Notes: generated by a model from the letters alone, not told the origin. Positions 1 through 11,657 are shown, counted from the first letter of the stretch. The stretch is 64,000 nucleotides of DNA from Parahaliea mediterranea (GCF_017255185.1 NZ_JAFKCZ010000001.1:522792-586791), one strand, 5' to 3'. Numbers and translations: made by a program.

Positions 1-43
1 GTGGTTGTGGCATAGTTCGCTGCCGATTACTGCAAATGTGCCA

Positions 44-973
44 ATGAAAGTCATTGTCATCAACCGCAAGCACGGCGGCTCGCGCTCGTTTGAGCTAGGT
101 CGCTGGTCCCGTGCCCTACTATCCCTGTGCTGCCTGGGGCTGCCACTGGGGATGGTCGCTGCCGGCTATGTCGCGGGCCTGGAAAGTGAGGCCCAGGCCC
201 TGCGCGGCGAATCGGTCGACGCCATGGCGGATGAACTGGCCCAGCAATCGCAGGAGCTGGAGGCCATCCGCGACGAGGCGGAGCAGAAATTACAGGCCCT
301 GACCCTCAGCCTGGCGGAACTGCAGGCCCGCATGACCCGGCTCGACGCCCTCGGCGAGCATCTCACCGCCATGGCGGAGCTGGAGGACGGTGAATTCGAT
401 TTCAGCCAGCCCCCGGCGCTGGGGGGCCCCCTGGCCGGCGAATTCGAGGTGGACTACAGCAGTCTGGACCTCACTGGCGAGCTCGAAAGCTTTTCCCGTC
501 GCCTGAGTGACCGCGAGCAGCAGCTGGCGATCCTCGAGTCCCTGCTCAACAACCGCAGGCTCGAGGACGAGGCCTGGCTGTCTGGCCGCCCCATCGAAAA
601 GGGTTGGGTATCCTCCCACTACGGCAAGCGCAACGACCCCTTTACCGGCCAGCCCGCCTTCCATCACGGCATCGATTTCGCCGGCAAGGAGGGTTCCGGT
701 GTGCTGGCGGTGGCCGGCGGCGTGGTCACGTGGGTAGGCGAGCGCGCCGGTTACGGCCACATGGTGGAGATTTCCCACGGCGATGGTTTGGTGTCGCGCT
801 ACGGCCACAACAAGCAGAACCTCGTGGCGCCCGGCGATGTGGTGCGCAAGGGCGAAACCATCGCCCTGATGGGGTCCAGTGGGCGCTCGACCGGCGCCCA
901 CGTGCATTTCGAGGTGTATAAACACGGCCGTTCGGTCGATCCCTCCAGCTACGTGCGCCGCACCCGGCGCTGA
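44..973 (+). CDS. M23-family (LytM-type) envelope metallopeptidase
   Basis: Predicted periplasmic, membrane-anchored zinc peptidase of the M23/LytM family, which cut peptidoglycan cross-links or act as amidase activators. Residues about 18-40 form one membrane segment, about 45-110 are a coiled coil, and the C-terminal third is the LytM domain, with the zinc-ligand motifs HxxxD (HHGID, about residue 206) and HxH (HVHFE, about residue 286) both intact, so it should be catalytically active. ATG at 44 is preferred over an upstream TTG at 5 because it begins directly with the MKVIVINR stretch before the membrane segment. It lies just upstream of secA, a common gammaproteobacterial arrangement. 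It cannot be assigned to a specific named protein from sequence alone. Confidence 0.88.
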   Translation: MKVIVINRKHGGSRSFELGRWSRALLSLCCLGLPLGMVAAGYVAGLESEAQALRGESVDAMADELAQQSQELEAIRDEAEQKLQALTLSLAELQARMTRLDALGEHLTAMAELEDGEFDFSQPPALGGPLAGEFEVDYSSLDLTGELESFSRRLSDREQQLAILESLLNNRRLEDEAWLSGRPIEKGWVSSHYGKRNDPFTGQPAFHHGIDFAGKEGSGVLAVAGGVVTWVGERAGYGHMVEISHGDGLVSRYGHNKQNLVAPGDVVRKGETIALMGSSGRSTGAHVHFEVYKHGRSVDPSSYVRRTRR

Positions 974-1054
974 CCCTTGCCGCGACAGTCCCCGTCGCCC
1001 GCTCAGCCATACCCTGAATGAGCGGATGTATCCCGTTCCCGGATAGACAAAACC

Positions 1055-3787
<2,733 letters not shown>

Positions 3788-3805
3788 TCCCGCGGCGCGC
3801 CCCCC

Positions 3806-4013
3806 TGTAGGGTCGAATGCATTCGACCAGGGACCGCGCAGCGCAACCCCCCTGTAGGGTCGAATTCATTCGACCAGGGACCGCGCAGCGCCCCCCCCTG
3901 TAGGGTCGAATGCATTCGACCGGGGACCGCGCAGCGCACCCCCCTGTAGGGTCGAATTCATTCGACCGGGGACCGCACAGCGCAACTCCCTGTAGGGTCG
4001 AATTCATTCGACC
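3806..4013 (+). repeat. REP array A: five tandem GTAG-type hairpins
   Basis: Five direct repeats start at 3806, 3853, 3899, 3945 and 3991, with a 46-47 bp period. Each carries TGTAGG followed by a near-perfect palindrome (GGTCGAAT, two-base loop, ATTCGACC). Copies 1 and 3 have GC in the loop and copies 2, 4 and 5 have TC. The spacers (AGGGACCGCGCAGCGC-like) are also repeated, so this is a tandem amplification of one unit. The 422-bp gap between secA and argJ holds only this array and the two elements downstream of it. The GTAG foot plus hairpin matches the bacterial REP class acted on by REP-associated tyrosine transposases. Confidence 0.9.
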
Positions 4014-4087
4014 AATAGCGAGGCACAGAAGCCCCCGGACCGTCGAAAGCCAACTCAATACTTTCGATTGAAAGAAGCGTTATTCCT

Positions 4088-4133
4088 GGTCGAATGAATG
4101 ACCCGAAAAGAGGGGCCCACCGTCGACCCTACA
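4088..4133 (-). repeat. Long-form REP element, inverted
   Basis: On the minus strand this reads TGTAGGGTCGAC, then a GGCCCCTCTTTTCGGG core, then TCATTCATTCGACC. The GTAGGGTCGA foot and the TTCGACC closing arm are those of the short REPs, but about 24 extra bases sit in the middle. Nearly the same sequence recurs in the forward direction at 53222-53268 inside gspH. A weaker palindrome (GGCCG/CGGCC, 4146-4163) follows it. Confidence 0.75.
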
Positions 4134-4209
4134 TGGACAGAGAAAGGCCGGTTTCATTCGGCCGCGTAGATACGATCCACAGCTCACACTGGCAAAGCGA
4201 ACCCATACC

Positions 4210-5436
4210 ATGGCCGTAGGCAACGATCCCCTTCCCGAACTGCATCCCGTACCCGGCATCCGGCTTGCCACGGTGTCCGCCGGCATTAAAAAGCCCGGCC
4301 GACGCGACCTGGTGCTGATCGAGGCGGCCCCTGGCTCCCACTGCGCGGCGGTGTTTACCCGCAACGCCTTCTGCGCCGCGCCGGTGGTGGTGGCCCGCGA
4401 GCACTGGCGCGCCAGCGATGGCCAGCCCCGCTACTTGCTGACCAATACCGGCAACGCCAATGCCGGGACCGGCGAGCAGGGCCTGGCGGACGCCCGGGCC
4501 TGCGCGGGGGCGGTGGCAAAAGCGGCGGGCACCGACATCCAGTCCGTCTTGCCTTTCTCGACCGGAGTGATTGGCGAGCCCCTGCCTGTCGACAAGATCA
4601 CCGCGGTCGTGCCGGAGGCCCTCAGTGCGCTGCACGAGGCGGGCTGGGCCGATGCCGCCAGCGGCATCATGACCACCGACACCCGCCCCAAGGGTGCCTC
4701 TCGGCGCTTCCACTGCACGGGCCGTGAATACACTCTCACCGGTATCGCCAAGGGCGCGGGAATGATCCGCCCGAACATGGCGACCATGCTGGCGTACCTG
4801 GCGACCGACATGGCGGTGGCGCCGGATTTACTGCAGGAGGCCCTGCGGGAAGCGGTGGATATGTCCTTCAACCGCATCACCATCGATGGCGACACCTCCA
4901 CCAACGATGCCTGTGTGCTACTGGCCACCGGCGCCGCGGGTAACGGTGTGGTTGCCAGCAGGGAAAGCCCCGAATTTCTCGCCCTGCGGGACGCCCTGGC
5001 GGAAGTCTGTGTCAGCCTGGCCCAGGCCCTGGTACGGGACGGGGAGGGCGCCAGCAAGTTTGTCACCGTGCAGGTCAACGGCGGGCGCGACGAGCAGGAG
5101 TGCCTGGACGTGGCCTTTACCATCGCCCATTCACCGCTGGTGAAGACCGCCCTGTTCGCCTCCGACCCCAACTGGGGCCGTCTGCTCGCGGCGATCGGCC
5201 GCGCCGGGCTTGCGGATCTCGACGTCAACCGGGTCGGGGTGTACCTGAATGACGTACTCATTGCCGAGCGCGGTTGCCGCGCGGCTTCCTACACCGAGGA
5301 GCAGGGCGTTGCCGCCATGGCCCCGGAAGACATTGCGATCCGCATCGAGCTGAACCGCGGCGAGGCCGGCGCCGGGGTGTGGACCTCGGATTTTTCCTAC
5401 GACTACGTGCGGATCAACGCCGAGTACCGCAGCTGA
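4210..5436 (+). CDS. argJ: Bifunctional ornithine acetyltransferase / N-acetylglutamate synthase ArgJ
   Basis: ArgJ transfers acetyl from N-acetylornithine to glutamate, recycling the acetyl group in arginine synthesis. The protein is 408 residues, normal for the family. The self-cleavage site is visible as PNMATML, with cleavage expected between about Ala191 and Thr192, whose new N-terminal Thr is the nucleophile; the KGAGMIRP and TNDACVLLATG blocks also match. Whether it makes acetylglutamate from acetyl-CoA as well cannot be told from sequence. Its stop overlaps the start of mutT (TGATG), so the two are co-translated. The upstream region contains only REP elements and a short leader, and no clear promoter was picked out. 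Confidence 0.97.
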   Translation: MAVGNDPLPELHPVPGIRLATVSAGIKKPGRRDLVLIEAAPGSHCAAVFTRNAFCAAPVVVAREHWRASDGQPRYLLTNTGNANAGTGEQGLADARACAGAVAKAAGTDIQSVLPFSTGVIGEPLPVDKITAVVPEALSALHEAGWADAASGIMTTDTRPKGASRRFHCTGREYTLTGIAKGAGMIRPNMATMLAYLATDMAVAPDLLQEALREAVDMSFNRITIDGDTSTNDACVLLATGAAGNGVVASRESPEFLALRDALAEVCVSLAQALVRDGEGASKFVTVQVNGGRDEQECLDVAFTIAHSPLVKTALFASDPNWGRLLAAIGRAGLADLDVNRVGVYLNDVLIAERGCRAASYTEEQGVAAMAPEDIAIRIELNRGEAGAGVWTSDFSYDYVRINAEYRS

Positions 5437-5837
5437 TGGCCGAGGTGCACGTGGCGGTGGGGGTGATCGTTGCCGCCGACGGCAGGATCCTGCTCAGCCG
5501 TCGCGCCGAGGGGGCGCACCAGGGCGGCCTGTGGGAGTTCCCCGGCGGCAAGGTGGAGCCGGGCGAGGCGGTTCGCGATGCCCTGGAGCGCGAGTTGCTC
5601 GAAGAGCTGGGTATCCGCGTGTCGGAGGCCGAGCCACTGCTCGAGATCCGCCATGACTACGGCGACAAGCGGGTGCTGCTGGACGTGCATGTGGTCAGGG
5701 ATTTCAGCGGCACGGCCCAGTCGCTGGAAGACCAGCCCCTGCTCTGGGTCGCGGTGGAAGAGTTGCGGGACTATGCGTTTCCCGCGGCGAATGTGCCGAT
5801 CGTCGAGTCGGTGATGGCATTGCTGGGGAATGACTGA
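5436..5837 (+). CDS. mutT: MutT-type Nudix 8-oxo-dGTP diphosphatase
   Basis: The protein is 133 residues when started at the ATG that overlaps the argJ stop by one base. The Nudix box is complete (GGKVEPGEAVRDALERELL followed by EELGI, about residues 37-60), giving the metal-binding REUxEE glutamates. The N-terminal VHVAVGVIVAADGRILLSRR and the GLWEFPGG stretch are typical of MutT, which clears 8-oxo-dGTP from the nucleotide pool. The secA-argJ-mutT neighbourhood agrees. An upstream in-frame extension exists but lies inside argJ and is not credible. Confidence 0.95.
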   Translation: MAEVHVAVGVIVAADGRILLSRRAEGAHQGGLWEFPGGKVEPGEAVRDALERELLEELGIRVSEAEPLLEIRHDYGDKRVLLDVHVVRDFSGTAQSLEDQPLLWVAVEELRDYAFPAANVPIVESVMALLGND

Positions 5838-5900
5838 GCCCGCGCATTGTCCCCGCGCGGCCCTCTAGGTGCGGCGCGGCTTGGTTCAAGGAAGTGTTAC

Positions 5901-6446
5901 TCAGCCCAGGCCTGTCTTTGTGGCCCGGGGCCGCCAGGCCGCTTGCCGCAGTAGTGCCTGGGCCTGGTCTTCGCCGACCAGCCGTGATTCCCGTCGCGCA
6001 ATGCGCCACTGGCCGCTGTCGCGGCGAAACCGCCATTCGTTGATCGCCAGGCGCTGCAGATGCGGCGTGGATTCCTTTACGTTGTACAGCCGCGAATAAC
6101 CCGTGGCGCGGGCTTCATCGCCACTGATTTCCAGGGTGACGGGCCCCACTGTATGCGCGCAGCAGGGCAGCAGCGATTGGTGCAGGGGAGAATCCAGCAT
6201 GTTGCCGATGGCCTCGGCGCCCTTGAGGGTGAGATCTGTTGCCCCGGAGTCCGCTTCGTCGCGCCCGCTACGGGGGGCGCTAACCACGTACACGGCGTCG
6301 CCTGTGTGGCAGGCCACGGCGGTGGCCGTGTCGCCACAGTCGACGGCCAGGCCGTAGCGCACCATCAGGTTGCGCAGGGCGAGTTCGTCCTCGATGTATT
6401 GCACGCGTTCGGCAAGGGCGGTGATTGACGCTGTAGTGGTTTTCAA
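5901..6446 (-). CDS. SnoaL/NTF2-like domain protein
   Basis: A 181-residue protein starting at TTG. The N-terminal part (ALAERVQYIEDELALRNLMVRYGLAVDCGD) followed by acidic, beta-rich segments, and the C-terminal INEWRFRRDSGQWRIARRE block, are typical of SnoaL-like NTF2-fold proteins. These include polyketide cyclases, steroid isomerases and small dehydratases. The Tyr/Asp positions near residue 31-36 resemble the fold's pocket residues, but the substrate cannot be named. It stands alone, convergent to mutT with a 63-bp gap and 156 bp from coaE. Related single-copy genes are common in lipid- and steroid-degrading marine bacteria (general knowledge). Confidence 0.75.
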   Translation of the reverse strand: MKTTTASITALAERVQYIEDELALRNLMVRYGLAVDCGDTATAVACHTGDAVYVVSAPRSGRDEADSGATDLTLKGAEAIGNMLDSPLHQSLLPCCAHTVGPVTLEISGDEARATGYSRLYNVKESTPHLQRLAINEWRFRRDSGQWRIARRESRLVGEDQAQALLRQAAWRPRATKTGLG

Positions 6447-6602
6447 GCAGGCGTTCCTGTCGTGGAGGGTTGTTCAGTGTGCGGTGGCCCGCCGGGCCGC
6501 GCGTTCATCGAAGCGCGATTGTCGGGCGGGCCGCCGGTTCTAGCGCGCCGGCATCAGCGGGAGCGCGCCCCTGGAGCGCATTCTCACGGGGCCTTGAGCG
6601 GG

Positions 6603-7205
6603 CTAACCCAGCTCCGCCCGCGCCAGTAATTCCTTGTGCAGTTCCGCGGCCTGCTCTTCGAGGTCCGCCAGTGTGCCGCTGTTGTCGATAATGATATCCG
6701 CCCTGTCGAGCCGTTGATCGCGCTCCATCTGCGCGGCAATGATCCTGCGCACCTGGGCTTCGTCGTTGTCGTCCCGCGCCATGGTCCGGGCAACCTGCGT
6801 CTCCACCGGTACGTCCACGACAACCACCAGGTCGGTCCAGCGGGACTGTTCCCCTTCCAGCAGCAGGGGGGAGCTCAGTACGGTGTAGGCCGAGGTTGAG
6901 GCGGCCAACTGGCGCTCGATTTCCTCGCCGATCAGGGGGTGGGTCAAGCGCTCCAGCCAGCGCCGCTCCCCGGGGTCATCGAAGACGCGCTTGCGCAGGG
7001 CGGCGCGATCCAGTCCGCCGTCGGTCAGCAGGATGTCCCGGCCGAAATGCGCCGCGATGGCTTCCAGGGCCGGTTGTCCCGGTTCGACCACCACCCGCGC
7101 CGCAAGGTCCGCGTCCACCACGGTAATGCCCCGCGCTTCAAGGTAGTTTGTAAGGGCCGATTTGCCGCTGCCGATGCCGCCGGTAATGCCGACTACCAAT
7201 GCCAT
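6603..7205 (-). CDS. coaE: Dephospho-CoA kinase CoaE
   Basis: Catalyses the last step of coenzyme A synthesis, phosphorylating the 3'-hydroxyl of dephospho-CoA. The protein has 200 residues from the ATG at 7205, the family's usual length. The P-loop is GITGGIGSGKS at residues 6-16, and the DADLAARVVVEPGQPAL and HPLIGEEIE blocks match CoaE. A longer frame would start at 7289 but would translate a REP hairpin, so the shorter start is chosen. It follows pilB-pilC-pilD in the same orientation, as in many gammaproteobacteria, but here 145 bp containing two REPs separate it from pilD. Confidence 0.97.
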   Translation of the reverse strand: MALVVGITGGIGSGKSALTNYLEARGITVVDADLAARVVVEPGQPALEAIAAHFGRDILLTDGGLDRAALRKRVFDDPGERRWLERLTHPLIGEEIERQLAASTSAYTVLSSPLLLEGEQSRWTDLVVVVDVPVETQVARTMARDDNDEAQVRRIIAAQMERDQRLDRADIIIDNSGTLADLEEQAAELHKELLARAELG

Positions 7206-7249
7206 TGTTTTCTCGCTGTCGGGTTGTGTTCCATCAGTGTTGCGCGCGT

Positions 7250-7317
7250 GGTCGAATGAATTCGACCCTACAGAGTGCGCTGGCTCCAATTCCGCGTAGG
7301 GTCGAATTCATTCGACC
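7250..7317. repeat. Inverted pair of REP hairpins between pilD and coaE
   Basis: A minus-oriented REP (7250-7272, GGTCGAATGAATTCGACC followed by CTACA) faces a plus-oriented one (7296-7317, GTAGG then the GGTCGAAT/ATTCGACC palindrome) across a 23-bp spacer. Such inverted pairs are the classic BIME arrangement. They lie in the pilD-coaE transcript and could slow decay or separate expression of the two genes. Confidence 0.88.
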
Positions 7318-7350
7318 AATACCCGAGCGAATCTACCCCAACCTCCGGCC

Positions 7351-8217
7351 TCATTGAAGCCCGGTCGCGCCCAGATAGCTCGCCATGATGCTGTCCCCCC
7401 AGACCAGCGCCAACCACCCGGCCATCGCCAGGTAGGGGCCGAAGGGAATGGGCACTTCCCTGCCCCTGCGACGAATCACCATCAGTGCGATGCCCACCAC
7501 CGCGCCCACCAGCGAGGACAGCAGCACGATCATCGGCAGGGCCTGCCAGCCCATCCAGGCGCCCAGGGCCGCCAGGAGCTTGAAGTCCCCGTAACCCATA
7601 CCCTCCTTGCCGGTCAGCAGTTTGAAAACCCAATAGACGGTCCACAGGCAGAGGTAGCCGGCGATGGCGCCGATCACCGCGTCGCGCAGGGGCGCGAAAG
7701 TGCCGGCCAGATTGAACAGCAGCCCCAGCCACAGCAGTGGCAGGGTGATGTTGTCCGGCAACAGCTGGTGGTCTATATCGATCATGGTCAGGGCTATCAG
7801 CGCCCAGGTGAAAAGCAGGGCGCCGGCCAGGGCGGGGCTGGCGCCGAAATGTATCGCGAGGAACAGGCTGGCCAGCCCGGTCGCCAGTTCGACCAGGGGG
7901 TAGCGCGGTGAAATGCCCGCGCCGCAGCTCGCGCACTTGCCGCGCAACGCCAGGTAGGAAATTACCGGGATATTCTGCCAGGGCCGCACCGGTGCCTTGC
8001 AGTGAGGGCAGTGGGAGTTGGGTACCGCCAGGCTCAGGCGAGGCCGCTCCGTGGCGTCGTCCACCTCTAGCAACACGGCGCACTCCGCGCGCCAACTGGC
8101 CTCCATCATCAGCGGCAGGCGGTAGATCACCACGTTGAGAAAACTGCCTACCACCAGCCCGAGCGCCAGTAAAAACAGGGGCAGCAGCCAGCCGTGCTGG
8201 CTAAAAAGCTCTAGCAT
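7351..8217 (-). CDS. pilD: Prepilin leader peptidase / N-methyltransferase PilD
   Basis: PilD is an integral membrane aspartyl protease that removes the leader of type IV prepilins and pseudopilins after Gly and methylates the new N-terminus. The 288-residue protein has the N-terminal cytoplasmic domain with two Cys pairs (HCPHCKAPVRPWQNIP and CASCGAGISPRYP, about residues 69-113). The catalytic aspartates are visible in MIDIDHQLLPD and in GYGDFKLLAALGAWMG, and about eight membrane segments are present. It should process PilA and also the GspG-K pseudopilins encoded 45 kb away, since no second peptidase gene is seen in the gsp operon. It lies 28 bp after pilC. Confidence 0.98.
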   Translation of the reverse strand: MLELFSQHGWLLPLFLLALGLVVGSFLNVVIYRLPLMMEASWRAECAVLLEVDDATERPRLSLAVPNSHCPHCKAPVRPWQNIPVISYLALRGKCASCGAGISPRYPLVELATGLASLFLAIHFGASPALAGALLFTWALIALTMIDIDHQLLPDNITLPLLWLGLLFNLAGTFAPLRDAVIGAIAGYLCLWTVYWVFKLLTGKEGMGYGDFKLLAALGAWMGWQALPMIVLLSSLVGAVVGIALMVIRRRGREVPIPFGPYLAMAGWLALVWGDSIMASYLGATGLQ

Positions 8218-8245
8218 GAATGCGTCTCGTTATGACGGGCTTGTG

Positions 8246-9469
8246 TCAGATCACCGAACCCAGCATGAAGATCGGCAGGTACATGGCGATCATCAGGCCG
8301 CCCACCAGTACGCCGAGTACCGACATGATCACCGGCTCCATCAGTGAACTCAGGCTGTCCACGGCGTTGTCCACCTGCTCCTCGTAGTGGGTGGCGACCT
8401 TGTCCAGCATTTCGTCCAGGGCGCCGGATTCCTCGCCGATGGAGATCATTTGCAGCAGCATATTGGGGAACAGCCCGGTGGTCTTCACCGCCTGGTACAG
8501 GGTGGTGCCGGTAGTGACGTCGTCGCGGATCTGGCGGATGGCCTTGGCGTAGACCGAGTTGCCCGCCGCGCCGGCGGTGGAATTCAGGGCTTCCACCAGC
8601 GGCACGCCGGCGGCGAAGGTGGTGGCAAGCGTGCGGGAGAAGCGCGCCACCACCGCGTCGTGGACGATATCGCCAACCACCGGCAGCCGCAGCGCGGTGC
8701 GATCCAGGAATTCCGCAAAGGGCACCGATCGCAGCTTGGCCTCCCTGAACAGGAAGACCGCGGCGATGATGCCGGCCAGGATGATGTACCACCAGTCCTG
8801 CACGAAATTGGAGATGTTCAGCACCATCAGCGTGAACGCCGGCAGGTCGGAGCCGAAGCTGCGGAAAGTCTCGGCGAACTGGGGCACCACTTTTACCAGC
8901 AGGATGCCGGTAACCACAATGGCCACCACCACCACCGCGGTGGGGTAGGTCATGGCCTTCTTGATTTTGGCCTTGAGCTGTTCGGTCTTTTCCTTGTAGG
9001 TGGCGACCCGGTCCAGCATGACCTCCAGGGTACCGGAGGATTCTCCCGAGGCGATGAGGCTGCAGAACAGGTCGTCGAAGTAGCGCGGGTGTTTGGCCAG
9101 GGTGGGCGCCAGGCCCGAGCCCGAGGCGACGTCGTTCTTGATGTTGGTGACCAGCTCCCGCATGCGCTGTTTATCCAGGCCCTCGGCCACGATGTCGAAG
9201 CTCTGTACCAGCGGCACCCCGGCCTTCATCATGGTGGCCAGCTGCCGGGTAAAAATGGCGATATCCGCCGGTTTGATCGGCTTGCCCTTGCCGCTGCCGA
9301 ACAGGGGCTTGGGTTTTTTGCGCACCGATTTGATCTTGACGCCCTGGCGGCGCAATTGCGCCTTGGCCATGGCGGAACTGGAAGCTTGAATCTCGCCCTT
9401 GGTGGTCTTGCCGTTCTTGTCGATGCCACTCCAGGTGAAGACATCGTTGCTCGCTGCACTGGTCGCCAT
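8246..9469 (-). CDS. pilC: Type IV pilus inner-membrane platform protein PilC
   Basis: A 407-residue protein with two GspF/PilC domains (about 75-195 and 277-400) and three membrane segments. The motif FTRQLATMMKAGVPL near residue 73, and its second-half counterpart FSRTLATTFAAGVPL, are the family signature. PilC couples the assembly ATPase PilB to pilin insertion at the inner membrane. The N-terminal stretch (TWSGIDKNGKTTKGEIQA) is the usual cytoplasmic beta region. It lies between pilB (42-bp gap) and pilD in one minus-strand unit. Confidence 0.98.
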   Translation of the reverse strand: MATSAASNDVFTWSGIDKNGKTTKGEIQASSSAMAKAQLRRQGVKIKSVRKKPKPLFGSGKGKPIKPADIAIFTRQLATMMKAGVPLVQSFDIVAEGLDKQRMRELVTNIKNDVASGSGLAPTLAKHPRYFDDLFCSLIASGESSGTLEVMLDRVATYKEKTEQLKAKIKKAMTYPTAVVVVAIVVTGILLVKVVPQFAETFRSFGSDLPAFTLMVLNISNFVQDWWYIILAGIIAAVFLFREAKLRSVPFAEFLDRTALRLPVVGDIVHDAVVARFSRTLATTFAAGVPLVEALNSTAGAAGNSVYAKAIRQIRDDVTTGTTLYQAVKTTGLFPNMLLQMISIGEESGALDEMLDKVATHYEEQVDNAVDSLSSLMEPVIMSVLGVLVGGLMIAMYLPIFMLGSVI

Positions 9470-9511
9470 ACCCGCTATCGCCCCGTAGGTTGTACCCCTG
9501 TCATTATGGGC

Positions 9512-11230
9512 CTAGTCGACGGTCACCCTGTTGACCTCCTCCAGGCTCGTCATTCCCTGGGCCGCCTTCCACAGCGCCGAGGTGCGGAGGTCGTTGAAGC
9601 CCTCCGCCCTGGCCTGCCGGCTGATCTCCAGGGAATTGCCCTCATCCATTATGATGCGGGCCAGTGCCGGTGTCACGCGCACCACTTCGTACACGCCCAC
9701 CCGGCCCTTGTAGCCGTCTTTGCAGTTGTCGCAGCCCACCGGGTGGAACAGGGTGGCGGATTCCAGCATCTCCTCGGTGAAGCCCTCCTTCAACAGCACT
9801 TCCCGGGGTATGTCGTCCGCCGGAGTCGCGCATTGCTTGCACAGGCGCCGCGCCAGGCGCTGGGCGATAATCAGGTTGACCGAGGTGGCGAGGTTGAACG
9901 AGGGCACGCCCATGTTGAGCATGCGGGTGATGGTTTCCGCGGCGCTGTTGGTGTGCAGGGTGGACAGCACCAGGTGGCCGGTTTGGGCGGCCTTGATGGC
10001 GATTTCCGCGGTTTCCAGGTCGCGAATCTCCCCCACCATGATCACGTCCGGGTCCTGGCGCAGGAAGGAGCGCAGGGCCTCGGCGAAATTCAGGCCCACC
10101 TTCGGGTTTACGTGCACCTGGTTGATGCCTTCCATATTGATCTCCACCGGATCCTCCGCGGTGGAGATATTGCGCTCGGGCTGGTTCAGCAGGTTGAGGC
10201 CCGTGTAAAGCGACACTGTCTTGCCGGAGCCGGTGGGCCCGGTCACCAGGATCATCCCCTGGGGCTGGTTCAGGGCCTTGAGGTAGAGTTCCTTCTGGTT
10301 TTCTTCGTAGCCGAGGGCGTCGATGCCCATCTGCGCGCTGCTGGGGTCGAGGATCCGCAGCACGATCTTCTCCCCGAACAGGGTGGGCAGGGTGTTGACG
10401 CGGAAGTCGATGGCGCGGTTGCGCGACAGCTTCATCTGGATGCGGCCGTCCTGGGGCACGCGGCGCTCTGAGATGTCCATCTGCGACATTACCTTCAGGC
10501 GCGCGGCCAGGCGCGCCGACAGGTTGCGCGGCGGGCGCACGACTTCACGCAACACCCCGTCGGTGCGGAAGCGGACACGGTAGTTGTTCTCGTAGGGCTC
10601 GAAGTGAATGTCCGAGGCGCCCTGCTTGATCGCGTCCACCAGCACCTTGTTGACGAAGCGCACGATCGGCGTTTCGTCGATACCTTCGGCGCCGTCGTCC
10701 TGATCGTTTTTCTCGCCCTCGGAGACATCGATGTTCTCGAGATCCTCCGATTCGATGTCTTCCAGCCCGCCAGCGAGGTCGTCCGCCGCCTCCACCCAGG
10801 CGGCGATGGCCTTGGTCAGCGCCTTTTCCTCGATCAGGATGGCGTCCGTATTGATGCCCGTGTGGAATTTGATCTCGTCGATCGCCGCCAGGTTGGTGGG
10901 GTCCGAGACCCCGATGAACAGGCGGTTGCCCCGGCGGTACATGGGCAAGGCGTGGTGCTTGGTGACCAGGTTGACGTCCACCAGACCGGTGGGTATGTGC
11001 TCAAGATTGAAGGCGCGAATGTCAAACAGGGGCACGCCGAATTCCTGGGAGGCGATCTCCGCCAGGCGCTGGCTGTCGACATCCATGTTTTCCACCAGGT
11101 AGCTCACCAGCGGAATCCGCTCCAGCACCGCCTGTTTCAGCGCCTCCCGCGCCTGTTCGGTGGAGAGCAGGCCCTCGGCCGCCAGTCTGCCGGCCAGGCC
11201 GCTGAGTTGCCCGGTTGCCTTATGGTTCAT
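9512..11230 (-). CDS. pilB: Type IV pilus assembly ATPase PilB
   Basis: A 572-residue cytoplasmic hexameric ATPase that powers pilus extension. It has an N-terminal MshEN/GspE-N type domain (about 1-150), then the motor with Walker [16 protein letters not shown], the Asp box, Walker [17 protein letters not shown] and the His box (LSTLHTNSAAETITRM). A zinc-binding CKQC...CDNC pair is near the C-terminus. The MshEN-like N-terminal region with repeated hydrophobic motifs could bind cyclic di-GMP as in related ATPases (family knowledge; binding not shown here). It is the first gene of the pilB-pilC-pilD unit, divergent from pilA. Confidence 0.97.
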   Translation of the reverse strand: MNHKATGQLSGLAGRLAAEGLLSTEQAREALKQAVLERIPLVSYLVENMDVDSQRLAEIASQEFGVPLFDIRAFNLEHIPTGLVDVNLVTKHHALPMYRRGNRLFIGVSDPTNLAAIDEIKFHTGINTDAILIEEKALTKAIAAWVEAADDLAGGLEDIESEDLENIDVSEGEKNDQDDGAEGIDETPIVRFVNKVLVDAIKQGASDIHFEPYENNYRVRFRTDGVLREVVRPPRNLSARLAARLKVMSQMDISERRVPQDGRIQMKLSRNRAIDFRVNTLPTLFGEKIVLRILDPSSAQMGIDALGYEENQKELYLKALNQPQGMILVTGPTGSGKTVSLYTGLNLLNQPERNISTAEDPVEINMEGINQVHVNPKVGLNFAEALRSFLRQDPDVIMVGEIRDLETAEIAIKAAQTGHLVLSTLHTNSAAETITRMLNMGVPSFNLATSVNLIIAQRLARRLCKQCATPADDIPREVLLKEGFTEEMLESATLFHPVGCDNCKDGYKGRVGVYEVVRVTPALARIIMDEGNSLEISRQARAEGFNDLRTSALWKAAQGMTSLEEVNRVTVD

Positions 11231-11564
11231 TCCTACGTCCAGGGCCGAGGGTAGTCGGCCGGTATCTAGCTTGGTTCTGATAGTGCGATCGAGTATATGT
11301 AATCAGCGCCGGTTCATATACCCCGCATAGCTGCAAAACCATGATTTTCTGGGGTTTTTGTGACTTTCTCGGGGTATTTTGGCATAGATCACGCGGTGGC
11401 GCGGGATGTCAGGCGGATGTGACGAAAAATGTCAGTTGGCGGCGGTCAGTGACAATAGAGGTAGACTTGTATAGTTGGCCGCTTTGTACGGATATCGAGG
11501 CTGGTTCATATAACCCTTTGATTTTAATAGCTGAATCTATTCTTCTGCCGGTGAGTGACAATGT

Positions 11565-11580
11565 TGGCATTACCTTTGCT
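11565..11580 (+). promoter_or_regulatory. Sigma-54 (-24/-12) promoter of pilA
   Basis: The sequence TGGCATTACCTTTGCT carries GG and GC exactly 10 bases apart, matching TGGCAC-N5-TTGC at nearly every conserved position. The predicted transcript begins about 12 bases downstream, leaving a leader of about 65 nt before the pilA start. Pilin genes are classically driven by RpoN with PilR, but no pilS/pilR gene is in this window. The 427-bp pilB-pilA intergenic region also holds AT-rich stretches upstream that could carry activator sites; nothing else there was recognised. Confidence 0.85.
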
Positions 11581-11631
11581 AGACTTACCGGCGCGGCAGG
11601 CTCGGCTATCGAGTGTCGACACTTAAACAAG

Positions 11632-11649
11632 CCCCTTCGGGGGAAGGAG
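11632..11649 (+). promoter_or_regulatory. UUCG hairpin adjoining the pilA ribosome binding site
   Basis: CCCC-TTCG-GGGG (11632-11643) forms a stable C(UUCG)G tetraloop hairpin and is followed immediately by the AAGGAG Shine-Dalgarno (11644-11649), 8 bases before ATG 11658. A hairpin in this place can protect the 5' side of a highly expressed mRNA or modulate ribosome access; which applies is not determinable here. Confidence 0.55.
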
Positions 11650-11657
11650 CAGGGAAC

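Noticed and set aside
3806..4013. Possible CRISPR array
   Set aside because: Spacers between the repeats are themselves repeated, units are palindromes with a GTAG foot, and no cas gene is present.
7206..7289. N-terminal extension of CoaE
   Set aside because: It would translate a REP hairpin; the ATG at 7205 matches the family start and length.
8387..10471. 694-residue frame antisense to pilC and pilB
   Set aside because: Composition typical of antisense high-GC frames (Gly, His, Gln, Val), no family match, and both opposing genes are certain.
11399..11414. Second sigma-54-like motif further upstream of pilA (TGGCAT near 11390)
   Set aside because: The -12 element lacks the TTGC; the site at 11565 fits fully.
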